A DNA stretch of 64,000 nucleotides from NCBI GenBank assembly GCA_031216915.1, contig CM062290.1, positions 255,547,597-255,611,596 on the forward strand. Direction: 5' to 3'. The notes below the pieces were generated by a model, which saw only the letters and a program-made list of their open reading frames with translations, made no database searches and was not told the DNA's origin. The position numbers and the translations under genes are program-made. Origin of the DNA: Pictodentalium vernedei. Lineage: Eukaryota; Mollusca; Scaphopoda; Dentaliida; Dentaliidae. Shown here in pieces: positions 32,700 to 42,651 of this stretch (positions are counted from its first letter, which is position 1; each line of letters starts with the position of its first letter).

Positions 32700-33920
32700 C
32701 TAATGGCTATGGCAGACAACAGCCTGAGCAGAAGAAAGAGGACCCAGGGCAAAAAGGTCCTCCGACTGCTCCTGCAACTGGCGCAAATAAAAGGTGGAGA
32801 AAGTAGAAGCATTTCTCCAGTAGGCTGCCTGCATAACATCCGACAACTTGACGGAGTTAGAATAAGCCCAAGAGAAAGACAGTGCCCGCACCTCGTGGGC
32901 AGAAATACGATTGGTAATACAATCGCCAGCTGCTAAACGACTATAAGCCGTACGAATAGCAAGACAAATCCATCGAGAAATGGATTGAGGAGAGATCTTC
33001 TGTCGACCCGGAATGAGAGACAGAAAAAACCGTTTTCTGCCTGTCCGTATGAAGCGTGTCCGATCAAGATAAATGCGAATAGCACGGACCGGACAGAGCA
33101 AAGGGCGAGTACCCTCAACAGAGGGAAGAGCCCTGATACAGATAGGAGGAGGAGTAGTATCTGGTAACTGATTCTTAACCAAAAAGGAGCAATCAGTGGT
33201 AAAGGTAACACTGTTGGGAGAGCTCCTAAAAAGGCCGGGTCAACCGAGAGGGCGTGAAGCTCACTAACCCGTCTGGCCGAAGCAAATGCCATCAGAAAAG
33301 CCGTCTTATATGTGAGAAAATGCATATCCACCTGGGAAAAAGGTTCGAACGGCGCCCCCCCCCCCCCCCCTCCCAAGCAAAGCAGCACCCACGAAAGATT
33401 CCATCGTGGAGTAAGCTGCAAAGTCCGAGGCCTTTTCAAAGAAAAGTGCCGAACAAGCTTGGAGAGGTAAGGATTAGTGCCGATACGACGCTTCCCCACA
33501 TAAGAAAAAGTCTCTGAAAGCATAGACCTGTAACCCTTGATGGTAACAGGCTGGAGACCCCGAGAATCAAACAGATATACCAGAAACTCCGCAATCTGTG
33601 AAATCGAAGGATTGGCATAATCAACAGAGTGATCAGCACACCATCGACAGAAGACCTTCCATTTAGCTGCATAAGCTAAACCAGTGGAGTGCCTCCTTGA
33701 AGAAGAAATGCACTCCACTGCTCGTCTCGAAAAACCTCTACGGAGGAGACAGGACCTGACAAAAGATATGCGTGAAGGTACAATGAAGTCGGGTCGACGT
33801 GAAACCTCCTCGGGCGACCTTGACAAAGAAGGTCGCGACGTAGCGGGAGACGTGCCGGAACCGCCGCCATCAGCGAGCGGAGCTGATTGATCCACACCCG
33901 CTGAGGCGACAGGGGAGCGA
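32700..33920 (-). pseudogene. Tyrosine recombinase region of the DIRS-like element
   Basis: The N-terminal core-binding part (YAAKWKVFCRWC...VTIKGYRSMLSETFSYVG) and the catalytic part are visible. The tyrosine-recombinase residues are readable in order: Arg in ASARRVSELHAL, His-x-x-Arg in SAHEVRAL, and the nucleophile Tyr in FSTFYLRQL. The region overlaps the end of the RNase H reading frame, as is usual in DIRS elements. The enzyme inserts a circular DNA copy without duplicating the target. The fossil copy looks close to whole. Confidence 0.8.
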
Positions 33921-36900
33921 TCAGAATGATTCGACAACTGCAGGTTCGAATTTTGGCGAGAACCTGAGGAAGAATCGGAACCGGCGGGAAGGCGTAGCCG
34001 ACTAGACCGTTCCAATCGAGTGACAGAGCGTCCACGGCAAAAGCCAGAGGATCTGGACACGGGGACACGAAAGTGTCCACCTGATGGTTCCAACGAGTCG
34101 CAAATAGGTCGATGTGGGGACGTCTCCAGAGATCGCAAAGCGACTGGAACACTGCCATGTGAAGCATCCACTCGGTGGAAATAACCCTGCCCTGTCGGGA
34201 CAGGGAGTCGGCTAGGACGTTCAGACGACCGGGAATGTGACGAACAACCACTCCGGCGTGAACATCCTGAGCGAGCAGTAGAAGATCCCGAGCTAACTCG
34301 TACATCAGAAGCGAGGGTGTGCCGCCCTGGTTCCGAATGTAAGCAACCACTGTCGAATTGTCGGATAGTAGAAGGACCTGGCGATTCGACAGGTGAGGGA
34401 TCCACTGCCTGAAACTCAGAAGAAGAGCAAGAAGCTCCTTCTGGTTGATGTGTAGAGCTGCTTGATCCTGGTCCCACATCCCGTGTAGGGAAAGACCGAG
34501 AGGATCCAACGTCGCACCCCATCCGAGATCGCTGGCATCTGCAGTCAGAACGCGATCGGACGTGGGTAAGTCCAGCGGAACACCCTGCGTAATCCACTGA
34601 ACATCTGTCCAGGGAAGAAGGTGAGGATACAGAGAGTCCGGAAACGGAAGCACCTGATCCAGAGAATCTACATTCGGCCTCCAACGACTGAGCAGAAAGT
34701 GGTGGAGAGGTCTGACACGCAGCCGACCTAGAGGAATGAGATCCGTCACCGAACCGCAGAGACCGATCAGCCGGAGAAAACTCCGAGCGGTCGCGGACCT
34801 GGACTGGGACAGAGTCAGAGCAAAAGCTGAGAGAATCACAGCCTTGGCCTGGGGAACAGCCACCAAATTGAATTTGGTTTGGAAAGACATCCCCAGATGA
34901 CAAAACGACTGAGAAGGGACCAGGTCCGACTTCTCCTCGTTGACTCTGAATCCTAGCGACGTGAGCAAGCTCAACAGAGTGGCGACATCCGATTCCAGTA
35001 AGGCAGCATTGGAATGCCTCTGGAGGATATCGTCCAGATATGCCGAAGTAGTCACCCTGGACTGTGTGCGATGGAACGCTATCACATGCGACATCAGTCT
35101 GGTGAACGCCCAAGGAGCCAGGTTGAGGCCGAAAGGCATGGCCTTGAACTGGTAAACTCGCCCCAGAAAAGCGAACCTGAGATACTTCCGTGACGCCCGA
35201 TGCATAGGAACGTGGAAGTAAGCGTCTCGCAGGTCGATGCTGGCTGCGAAATCTCCCTGGTGAATTGATTGGCGGACCGACCTGAAAGTCTCCATGCTGA
35301 ACTTGGGAGCAATGATAGACTGGTTCAGGATACTCAGATCGATAACCGGTCGGATTCGGCCGTCCTTCTTCGGCACCAAGAACAGGCGGGAATAGAAACC
35401 CACTGACTGAACGTTCTTGACGACCTCGATCGCCCCCTTTGCCAGGAGATTGGCAATCTCCGTGGACAAAAGTTCCCGACGTAAAACGTCTGAAGGAACT
35501 GTGGTTGGAAGAGGCACCCTTGACAGAGTGGGGTGCCGTCGGAAGGATATGCGCAGCCCGGACCGAACAACATCTAACACCCATGGATCGGATGTGATGG
35601 TGGTCCAATGGTCTGCGAACTCTGTTATCCTTCCTCCAACCTGGGACGAGTCGAGGTGAGGACCTTCATTTCGAGCCCAACGAGGCCCGCGAGAGGAGAA
35701 ACCACCTCCTCTGCTAAATGAAGAATCCTGAGCCTTCCCTCGATTCTGCCGACCCCTACCTTTACCCCGTGAGTAAGAAGTAGAGGCGGCGGCAGAAGGA
35801 CCAGCCTTTTGCTTCACAGAGGAAGCAGAAGGGTACTTGTTAGGCTTGGAACGGCCCTTGCCTCCCCGAGAAGGCTGATCAAGCTGACGAAACAGCAGCT
35901 GATCTTTGGAATGACGTAGGACGTCATCCCGGACCGTCGACACGGAACCATGGAAAAGTTGCGGACCTGCCAAAGAAGCAGATCGAAGAGTAGCACGCTG
36001 CTCCTCAGGAAGGGATCGTCCTGTGTCCAGCACAGCGTCCCATCGAACTAATTCCAAATTAGCCGTGTTACAGGCATGCGTGTGAGTAAGGTGCATAAGC
36101 GCCTTGGACAGCACACGCAAAGGAGCCTGTACCTCGTCAAACTTATCTGGAGGCAGATAAGCAGCCAAAGCTGAGACGACGTGACCTGAGAGAGAAAGCA
36201 TGCCAAGCATCTCTCTAGATAAGCCCAACGTGGACTCCAGAGTCGTCATTGGAATGACGGCAGACTTGGGCTTGGAAAGCCCGAGGGAAGTGGAGTCCTG
36301 ATCCAGAACCGTCAAAGCCTGGCAGACTGACGGATTGGCGGAATCGTAGGAACGATAACGCACAGGAGGCAAAAAGGTGTCAACCCTGGTGAAAAACGAA
36401 GTCTTCAAAGCCTTGGAATTCAGCTTGGCATCCAATGCTGAAAAAGCTTCAACCACCTGTACCGACTGGCACGGTCGAAGGCGCCCAGAAGCAGGATGCT
36501 CCATAGGCTGTTGGCGCGCGACCGATGATCGCGGCCAGGCTGACACTGGCGGCTGGTTAGCAGGTTTGAGCTCAGGAAGAAACCCAAACACAAAGTCAAG
36601 AGCCGTCCCCAAGTCCGAAGACTGCTGGCCCTCGACCTCAAGCATGTCGGACTCCTCCCCAGAGTCGGAAGACACATAGCCCATCGTGGGCAAACCAGCC
36701 GACGCCTCCCATGGTGTCGGGACACCAGAGGAATCGGAAACCGGCCTGTTTCCAATCCCAGGAGGCGGCGCCATAGGAGACGCCTGGAAACCACCCATAG
36801 CCTCGCTGGAAGCAACAGGAAGGCTCTTAGAAAGAACCTGAGTGAGTAAGGAGAGGGCCTCCCTAAGCTCACTGCATGTACCGACCAGTTCAACAGGGCA

Positions 36901-38226
36901 GCGAACCGGCAAAGTGGCTTCACCTCTGACCCTCTTAACCAGCGAAGGGTCACGATCCTCCAAAACACCCGACGCGGGACGACGGGCGGCAGCCGAAACA
37001 TCTGAAGGCAGACGTGTATAGGGGTACGATGCACCCCGAGGATCAATATTGCGAGAACTCATGAGAGTCACCGCGGACCTCTGCGGGGCAGAAGGTCCAG
37101 GCTGCACAAAAGGCGTTGGTCCCCCAAAACTGGTCGTGTGACCAGAGTTAGTAGACGGAAACGCCACGGAGTTCATAGTGTTTCCACTACGAACATTCGA
37201 ATCCAAAGACACAACTGTGGTGCTCGACGGCGAAGAGACCACAGCGATGGGCTCGGCCGGCAGCCCCTTCCGACTTCGCCGAGTTGAAGTCAGGGAAGGC
37301 TGAGGCCGATATCCCACGTCTACAGTATCGGACAGTCCTGCAGTCCCCTGCAACGAAAAGCCGAGGCCGGCTGAAACAGACAACGAAGCAGACGGGTCAG
37401 CAGCAGTAGTAGATACGTCGAGAGTCGTTGAGGCTGGTGAAATAGTGGAGAGAGCACACCGGCTCGGCTCCGAAGGAGGAGTCACAACCCTTGTGACAGC
37501 CTCAGATGTCGACTGGATGGGGACCGTAGTCCCGGAACCAGGCATCTCTACACCAGAACACTCAACGGCTCCCGCAGTATCCATCACAGGAAAAGACTGC
37601 ACATCCCCCACGGAGGAGGAATAACTCTCACCAGACAAAGTCGGCTCGGGAGGCCCCGAACGACCATGTTCTCCTTTCCCGCGGGAGCGGGCGGCACGGC
37701 CACGAGAACGAACGACACGGTTTACTGACGCCCAGAAGGTGGAAGACCATGTTCCACAGACACCACACGGCCGCTCGGCCGAACACCCATTACAGGAGGA
37801 ACAAGACGAATGTACATCGTCCACATGCTTTGGCAGCAGAAATTGCCCACAAGGAATTGTCCTGGGCATGATAGAGGTGAGAGGAGCAGAGAAGGTGAGA
37901 TGAGAAAACAGAACACCCCCAAAGAAGAGAGAAAGGTGACAGAAACAAAGACCCCAGACGGTCGACCGGGAACCACCCAACAGGAAGACTACTCTCAAAA
38001 GAAAGAAGAAACACTGTAGGAGTGGTACCCCGCTGACACCTAACTCTAACACAATTAGAAAATTTTGCAAAAAAAGCATTAACAATAATTGTGAAAAATC
38101 TAAGTCCGAACCGCGTGGCACGCGAAATTCGCGCGCGACTCCAGAGAGAGCAAATAAATATACATTATGGACATATAATATAAAAGAGAATATAAAACAC
38201 TGTTCCTGAGAATACAAAGGATACAC
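33676..38226 (-). CDS. DIRS-like Gag, reverse transcriptase and RNase H
   Basis: One open frame of about 1,500 codons. The early part has a cysteine cluster (CSSCNGCSAERPCGVCGTW) and long Ser/Pro/Thr-rich Gag-like sequence. The reverse transcriptase follows (FLVPKKDGRIRPVIDLSILN, IDLRDAYFHVP, MPFGLNLAPWAFT, and YLDD near 35029-35041). RNase H is next (LTADASDLGWGATL, NQKELLALL, LLSDNSTVVAYIRNQGG, HIPGRLNVLADSLSR). The true start is uncertain: the first Met at 38226 is near the terminal repeat, and a later Met before IPCGQFLLP is a likelier start. Relatives are at 58551-63190. Confidence 0.85.
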   Translation of the reverse strand: MYPLYSQEQCFIFSFILYVHNVYLFALSGVAREFRVPRGSDLDFSQLLLMLFLQNFLIVLELGVSGVPLLQCFFFLLRVVFLLGGSRSTVWGLCFCHLSLFFGGVLFSHLTFSAPLTSIMPRTIPCGQFLLPKHVDDVHSSCSSCNGCSAERPCGVCGTWSSTFWASVNRVVRSRGRAARSRGKGEHGRSGPPEPTLSGESYSSSVGDVQSFPVMDTAGAVECSGVEMPGSGTTVPIQSTSEAVTRVVTPPSEPSRCALSTISPASTTLDVSTTAADPSASLSVSAGLGFSLQGTAGLSDTVDVGYRPQPSLTSTRRSRKGLPAEPIAVVSSPSSTTVVSLDSNVRSGNTMNSVAFPSTNSGHTTSFGGPTPFVQPGPSAPQRSAVTLMSSRNIDPRGASYPYTRLPSDVSAAARRPASGVLEDRDPSLVKRVRGEATLPVRCPVELVGTCSELREALSLLTQVLSKSLPVASSEAMGGFQASPMAPPPGIGNRPVSDSSGVPTPWEASAGLPTMGYVSSDSGEESDMLEVEGQQSSDLGTALDFVFGFLPELKPANQPPVSAWPRSSVARQQPMEHPASGRLRPCQSVQVVEAFSALDAKLNSKALKTSFFTRVDTFLPPVRYRSYDSANPSVCQALTVLDQDSTSLGLSKPKSAVIPMTTLESTLGLSREMLGMLSLSGHVVSALAAYLPPDKFDEVQAPLRVLSKALMHLTHTHACNTANLELVRWDAVLDTGRSLPEEQRATLRSASLAGPQLFHGSVSTVRDDVLRHSKDQLLFRQLDQPSRGGKGRSKPNKYPSASSVKQKAGPSAAASTSYSRGKGRGRQNRGKAQDSSFSRGGGFSSRGPRWARNEGPHLDSSQVGGRITEFADHWTTITSDPWVLDVVRSGLRISFRRHPTLSRVPLPTTVPSDVLRRELLSTEIANLLAKGAIEVVKNVQSVGFYSRLFLVPKKDGRIRPVIDLSILNQSIIAPKFSMETFRSVRQSIHQGDFAASIDLRDAYFHVPMHRASRKYLRFAFLGRVYQFKAMPFGLNLAPWAFTRLMSHVIAFHRTQSRVTTSAYLDDILQRHSNAALLESDVATLLSLLTSLGFRVNEEKSDLVPSQSFCHLGMSFQTKFNLVAVPQAKAVILSAFALTLSQSRSATARSFLRLIGLCGSVTDLIPLGRLRVRPLHHFLLSRWRPNVDSLDQVLPFPDSLYPHLLPWTDVQWITQGVPLDLPTSDRVLTADASDLGWGATLDPLGLSLHGMWDQDQAALHINQKELLALLLSFRQWIPHLSNRQVLLLSDNSTVVAYIRNQGGTPSLLMYELARDLLLLAQDVHAGVVVRHIPGRLNVLADSLSRQGRVISTEWMLHMAVFQSLCDLWRRPHIDLFATRWNHQVDTFVSPCPDPLAFAVDALSLDWNGLVGYAFPPVPILPQVLAKIRTCSCRIILIAPLSPQRVWINQLRSLMAAVPARLPLRRDLLCQGRPRRFHVDPTSLYLHAYLLSGPVSSVEVFRDEQWSAFLLQGGTPLV

Positions 38227-38315
38227 TGTGGTATAATGAATCAGGAATCATCAAACATCGAGCTGGTGGAACACTGATAAGCGTGCAAAAACATCTCGAC
38301 ACGAAGCGGATTTTA

Positions 38316-38482
38316 AAAAGAATGAGTCTTTAGAGACAGTATATGCGCACTGGCAACGGAAGTCGTGGAGTTGTACTTGGGAGAGAGCGTCCCGTACTGG
38401 GTCTGCGCCGGTTGCACTCGACCCAGTTTTGGCTTATTTTTATTGGTGCTTTTGCACCACTTTTCTTTCCCAACTTGCTTGG
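38316..38482. repeat. DIRS inverted terminal repeat, 5' side
   Basis: Partner of 32147-32314, ending CCAACTTGCTTGG beside the interrupted LINE. Confidence 0.88.
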
Positions 38483-38483
38483 A

Positions 38484-38979
38484 AAAATGGAACTCGTCCT
38501 CTATCTTATTACTGCAAAACGAGCAAAATCTTTATTCGGGTGAATAGGTGGTCTACTACATAGGCCCACCAGTCTCAAGAGCTAATTTGTGCGCGCGTAT
38601 CCTTAGTTTCGTCAAGGAGTGTCTGGTGGCATTGTCCTTTTCCGTCAAAAGATATTCTTCCATTGTAAAAATCTTTCACCGTTCTATAGAATGCAAAGTT
38701 AGGAGGATTTCGTAAATTCGACGACCACCAAGTTACATATTTTTCTTTCAGCATCTTCCCCAAGGACAATAACAATTTCTTGGTGTCAAAAGTAGCTTGA
38801 TTATGCAACACATGATCAAAATTTAGGCTAAATAGAATATTTTAACCGCATTGAACAAAGAACTATTTTATAACTGGTAAGCCTCACTGAAGCATGTGGC
38901 TGTCGGAGGCTCGCATGGCATATCGTGTTGGCGAAGACAGTAACTAACAATCTGTTTAATGATAAAAATATCAATGGGT
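38484..38979 (-). pseudogene. LINE piece 2 of 3, between two insertions
   Basis: On the minus strand, beside the DIRS end, the sequence encodes FCSFCSNKIEDEFHF, which joins in sense to FLFEYSLYSG on the far side of the DIRS element. Further upstream it encodes KEKYVTWWSSNLRNPPNF, FYRTVKDFYN and, near 38890-38980, IDIFIIKQIVSYCLRQHDMP. These match the region after the RT palm of L2/CR1-like LINEs. Several stops interrupt it, so the LINE was old before or after it was split. Confidence 0.65.
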
Positions 38980-40109
38980 GGGTTCCTAGACAACTCGTAC
39001 CCTGGACGATTCGTACCCTGGACAATTCGTACCCTAATATGAAGGTACGAATTGTCTCTCGTAAAGGTACGAATTGTCCCGCATAAAGGTACGAATTGTC
39101 CAATGTAAAGGTACGAATTGTCTAGTGCAAAGGTACGAACAGTTTCATGAATTATCATAAAATAAGTAAAACATGTTTTGGAGAGATGAAGTCCAACATC
39201 TCAGAAAGTGCAATCGAGCCTTGAACCTCAAGTGGTCAAATGAGTTCGACAGAATCAAAGAGACAAAAAGAAACAAACGAAATGGATGACCAATAAAAAG
39301 ACATATGTTTCATTGTTTATTTTATTTAAAATCGTTTCGATCCCCGTCCGGGACGACCACGTTGTGTCCTTGGGCAAGGCACTTTATTCCGGTTGCCTAC
39401 ATGATGACGCCGTGTACTAAGGCGTACTGCACGTCGATGGTGCACATATCTTCAACTGCTGTAACCCTGCTTGGGCGGAGCTTGGACAGAGAATGCTGGG
39501 GAGCTCACAGTTGCTCGTCGATGCTCGGTGGTTCTCTCCGGGTACTCCGGCTTCCCCCACCCGTAAAACTGTTATGGTGACGATTAGTCATTGTGCATAA
39601 GTGTGTGACCTTAAACACCAATAAATAAATACATAATTTTATATCGTAGAGTTGTATGAGGAGAAGAAGATTTGAGTGAATGGTCATGTAGTTCATGTCA
39701 AACTTCAATTAAGCTCAGATGCAGAAAATACAAATTCAGGAAAAACACGAATTAACTCCGCCTTTCAGTGATTTATTTCATTTGAATACAGAAAAACGTG
39801 TCTCTCAACTTATAGTGCATTTTACTTTTGTGTTTTTCTGTTTCATTTGTTCGAACGAGAGTGCTTGTGTGCTATATCTTTGCTTTGTTGATAATATATT
39901 TCTTGGAAAAATAAATGTGAATTGTGATTTTCATTAGTCTTCCGTATTCTTTCACGTATAGTCTCCAGTCGTCCCATGTATGAATCCTTTTCGAGTGAGG
40001 GTTCGAGTTGTCCAGAGTCGTGGTACGAGTTGTCCAGAGGCGAGGTACGAGTTGTCCAGAGGCGAGGTACGAGTTGTCCAATCGTCCAGGGAACGAGTTG
40101 TCCTGATAC
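38980..40109. mobile_element. 1.1-kb DNA element with minisatellite ends and 8-bp target duplication
   Basis: Both ends carry GGACAACTCGTWCCCTGGAC-type sequence in inverted orientation: GGGTTCCTAGACAACTCG on the left, and GTATCAGGACAACTCG on the complement of the right. Inside each end is a short tandem array of GGTACGARTTGTCC units (about 38990-39140 and 39995-40090). CAATGGGT flanks the element at 38972-38979 and 40110-40117. It interrupts a LINE whose protein reads ELRVYPL on one side and continues with IDIF on the other. No transposase is present. An 8-bp duplication suggests a hAT-type partner, but that is a guess. A SINE lies inside. Confidence 0.65.
39330..39637 (+). repeat. SINE, head-truncated, inside the 1.1-kb element
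   Basis: Begins at the B-box-like TTTCGATCCCCGTCCGGGAC and runs through the shared body (TTGTGTCCTTGGGCAAGGCA, GTACTGCACGTCGATGGTGC) to CCTTAAACACCAATAAATAA. The first half of the tRNA-like head is missing. The B-box spelling groups it with the copy at 41387. Confidence 0.8.
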
Positions 40110-40440
40110 CAATGGGTATACCCTTAATTCGTCTCTCACAGCCGAAGTGCTTGTGTACTTTGTTACACCTAATATTTGTTTATAAAATTTAGTCTGGACT
40201 TGATCATATTTGCTTTTGTCATATTTCTGATTTACATCTTGATTAACGCTCATCTGAAAAAGGTTTAGCTTCCCAGCGCCCCACACTTCGCACCCGTAAG
40301 TTAAAGCTTCTTACTCGAATGGGCATTAATTTCGCTGAATGGTAATTTTTGTCGGAGTACGTACATTTCTTTTTGTGCTTTATTGGTTAATACGTCGGCA
40401 TCAATTTTGCCCGATGGCTCGAAATATACGCACCGGTCCT
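40110..40440 (-). pseudogene. LINE piece 1 of 3
   Basis: On the minus strand the part next to the 1.1-kb element encodes KFYKQILGVTKYTSTSAVRD then ELRVYPL. Before it comes GAKCGA-type sequence that reads YGCEVWG in a neighbouring frame. These are hallmarks of the RT C-terminal region of L2/CR1-like LINEs (C-E-V-W-G, then KR-LGV...NAA...ELGRYPL). Frame changes show it is a relic. The piece fades out near 40440. Confidence 0.65.
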
Positions 40441-40502
40441 TTTAGATCTTCACTCTTCCCATTCAGCAGAGAATTCAATTCATTAAAATGACATTATATC
40501 GG

Positions 40503-40680
40503 TTTGATTAATACCAGCATCCACTACTTACGCGAAGCTGCGGCCATAGTGGAACATTGATCACGAACAGTCATTTGATCGACGAAATGATAGATTAACA
40601 GGACACATAAAATGACTGTACATCTCGACCCGTTCACCCTTCGAAAGCATCTAAAAGTATGAACGGTTCATCATAAAAAA
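40503..40680 (-). repeat. Dispersed repeat, copy 2
   Basis: Complement of the repeat at 28830-29007 with moderate divergence. It abuts a LINE fragment on its right side. Confidence 0.6.
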
Positions 40681-40694
40681 AAAACGTCAGCCTC

Positions 40695-40940
40695 AAGCAT
40701 TGGTGACTGGGTCCTATTCTACCATTAAAACAGAGCTTGTTTACCACAGTAAAGAAGCAGTGCCTCACTTCCCAGGATTTCCACGGCGAAAAGCTATGGA
40801 ATTCCCTTCCAATCCGTCCAAAATGGATTCCCTAGAATCATTCAAGTCGGGTATTAAAATGTACCTTTTCCACAAGACATTTTACAGAATTTAATAATAC
40901 AAAAAAAATATTTCAGGATTTAATAATACAAAAAAAATAT
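40695..40940 (+). pseudogene. LINE extreme C-terminal fragment
   Basis: The frame encodes RKAMEFPSNPSKMDSLESFK then SGIKMYLFHKTFYRI and a stop, resembling the WNSLP...SLESFK..LK.YLFHKAF end of many LINE proteins. After the stop a 30-bp segment ending AATAATACAAAAAAAATAT is repeated twice, probably the degenerate 3' tail. The first 90 bp recur at 47253-47335. Confidence 0.55.
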
Positions 40941-41138
40941 TATTTTTAGAATCACAGTGCAAAATCTAACCACAACACTTGCAAACTCCAAACAGATGCT
41001 AGCATTGGTTGCTGGGTGCTGCTCGTGGATTGATACAGCCCCAACCGACTAACAAAACATTTATAATCATAGCAACAAAGCCTTTATACATCAATTGAGC
41101 ATCAAGTTCGTATTCAGGATATAAATTATTACTCTTAA

Positions 41139-41343
41139 CCCCTGATAATGTCGAAGTACAACCGATTGTTCTCCAATCACTCTGTTTCTCTCTTGTGTGA
41201 CTATGAATTTAACCAATTATATCTTGTTTGACAGAGCTTACCGAGCTCTGTCAAACAAGTTATATTTGGTTAAATATCAAACTGCATTATGAGAAATATT
41301 TGCTGTTGAAGACTTTGCCATTTTTACATCAGTCTGCAGAGGG
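41139..41343. mobile_element. TTAA MITE family C, copy 2
   Basis: TTAA at 41135-41138 and 41344-41347 flanks a unit starting CCCTGATAATGTC and ending GTCTGCAGAGGG. The centre is a hairpin: TTGTTTGACAGAGCT, five bases, and AGCTCTGTCAAACAA. No coding capacity. Confidence 0.65.
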
Positions 41344-41386
41344 TTAATGAGTTACAAACTTACACAGACCTCTTTAACAGTCAGTG

Positions 41387-41741
41387 GGGAGCACGGTGGG
41401 TCAGTGGTGGACTGTTGGACTTCTATGTTAGAGGTTCCGAGTTCGATCCCCGTCCGGAACGACCCGCGTTGTGTTCTTGGCTTATCCCGGTTGCCTATGG
41501 GGGCACGATGACGCCGTGTAATAAGGCGTACTGCACGCTGATGGTGCACATGTCTTCAAGCGCCGTAACCCTGCTTGAGCAGAGTTTGAACAGAGTTAGA
41601 ATGTTCAGGAGCTGACAGTTGCTCGTCGATGCTCGGTGGTTCTCTCCGGGTACTCCGGCTTCCTCCACCCGTGAAAATGTCATGGTGTTAGCCATGGTGC
41701 ATAAGTATGTGACCTTAAACACCAATAAATAAATAAATAAA
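41387..41741 (+). repeat. tRNA-headed SINE, copy 2
   Basis: Head GGGAGCACGGTGGGTCAGTG with A-box-like GGGTCAGTGGTGG and B-box GAGTTCGATCCCC; shared body; tail CCTTAAACACCAATAAATAA. A perfect 12-bp duplication TAACAGTCAGTG lies at 41375-41386 and 41742-41753. The head differs from copy 1 enough to be a second tRNA-headed subfamily. Confidence 0.9.
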
Positions 41742-42013
41742 TAACAGTCAGTGCATCTGCACTGAACAGTTGGGGTTTTTTTTAATATCGACAATTGACA
41801 CTAATTATCACAACATCACTGACAAACAACAAGTTCTCTTTTGTTCTTTAGTACACATTTACCTGCAAGTTCAGTATGTCTAGCTCATATAACAGCTATT
41901 TCCCCAACTGCTGACTGGTGAATATGGCAGTGAGTCCTTAACTATTTTCATGTTCTAATCAACAGTGCTTACATAGTAGTCCAGGCACATTAGACATAAA
42001 AATGAGAAAGTAA

Positions 42014-42136
42014 GGAAAAAAATCGGAGAAAGCTGATTTTTTTATATGTTTCCGGGACACACATTGCGGGTAAAGTGTGAAAAGTCCCCGCGAATCCGAG
42101 TTGAGCTTTTTTAGTTATAGCGTTTTTTTGATGAAA
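42014..42136. repeat. Left terminal inverted repeat of the nuclease-CXC transposon
   Basis: 29 bp identical to the right end, then a diverged 41-bp spacer and a second conserved block, then T-rich sequence also mirrored on the right. Confidence 0.8.
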
Positions 42137-42651
42137 AAATTTTTTTTTTTAAAAATTCGACCCAGCTCCATATTTCTCATTCTTATTCGCCTTAGTACGG
42201 TGAGAATCATAAATATCGTGCTGAATTATATTGAGAATACATATCCCCAACAGAAAATGCCAACTTTGTACCAATCCTCACACTCAATGGTGAAATATTC
42301 ACGAAAATGTACAAAATTACGAAAAAAAATTTATTGTTTTCATACACACAACGGTACACAACGTCCATTAAATCAAATCTACGACCACTTTGGGAGTTAA
42401 ATTATATATCAAAAATTGCAGAAAAGCAGTGGCTTTATAATGATATATAACAATAGTCATTTATTCCATAATGAACTGGTGAAACGTGTGAAATATTAAC
42501 CATACCCCCTAAACTCAAATTCAAACGGCATCGACTTTTCTCATTCAAATACCGTATTATAGCATCATTGTTTCAATTTCGATTAAATCACATAATGTGG
42601 TGTTCGCCTACACTCAAGGTGCATTGGCATGTAATGTGTGCACGCCCTTGA

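Larger units (their letters stand above)
32031..38483 (-). mobile_element. DIRS-like tyrosine-recombinase retrotransposon, nearly whole
   Basis: Parts on the minus strand: Gag-like region, reverse transcriptase, RNase H and tyrosine recombinase. Inverted terminal repeats of about 168 bp are at 32147-32314 and 38316-38482 and differ at very few positions. The outermost 52 bases of the 3' end (32031-32082) recur as their complement at 32395-32446 with one mismatch; this is the internal complementary region typical of DIRS elements, used to form a circular intermediate. No target duplication is expected or seen. The ends are fixed by the LINE it interrupts. It looks nearly whole, with about one break in the coding parts. 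The closely matching inverted repeats suggest a fairly recent insertion. Confidence 0.9.

Noticed and set aside
32083-38543. Two similar small ORFs (32083-32286 and 38343-38543) as paralogous genes
   Set aside because: They are the two inverted terminal repeats of the DIRS-like element read in the same sense.
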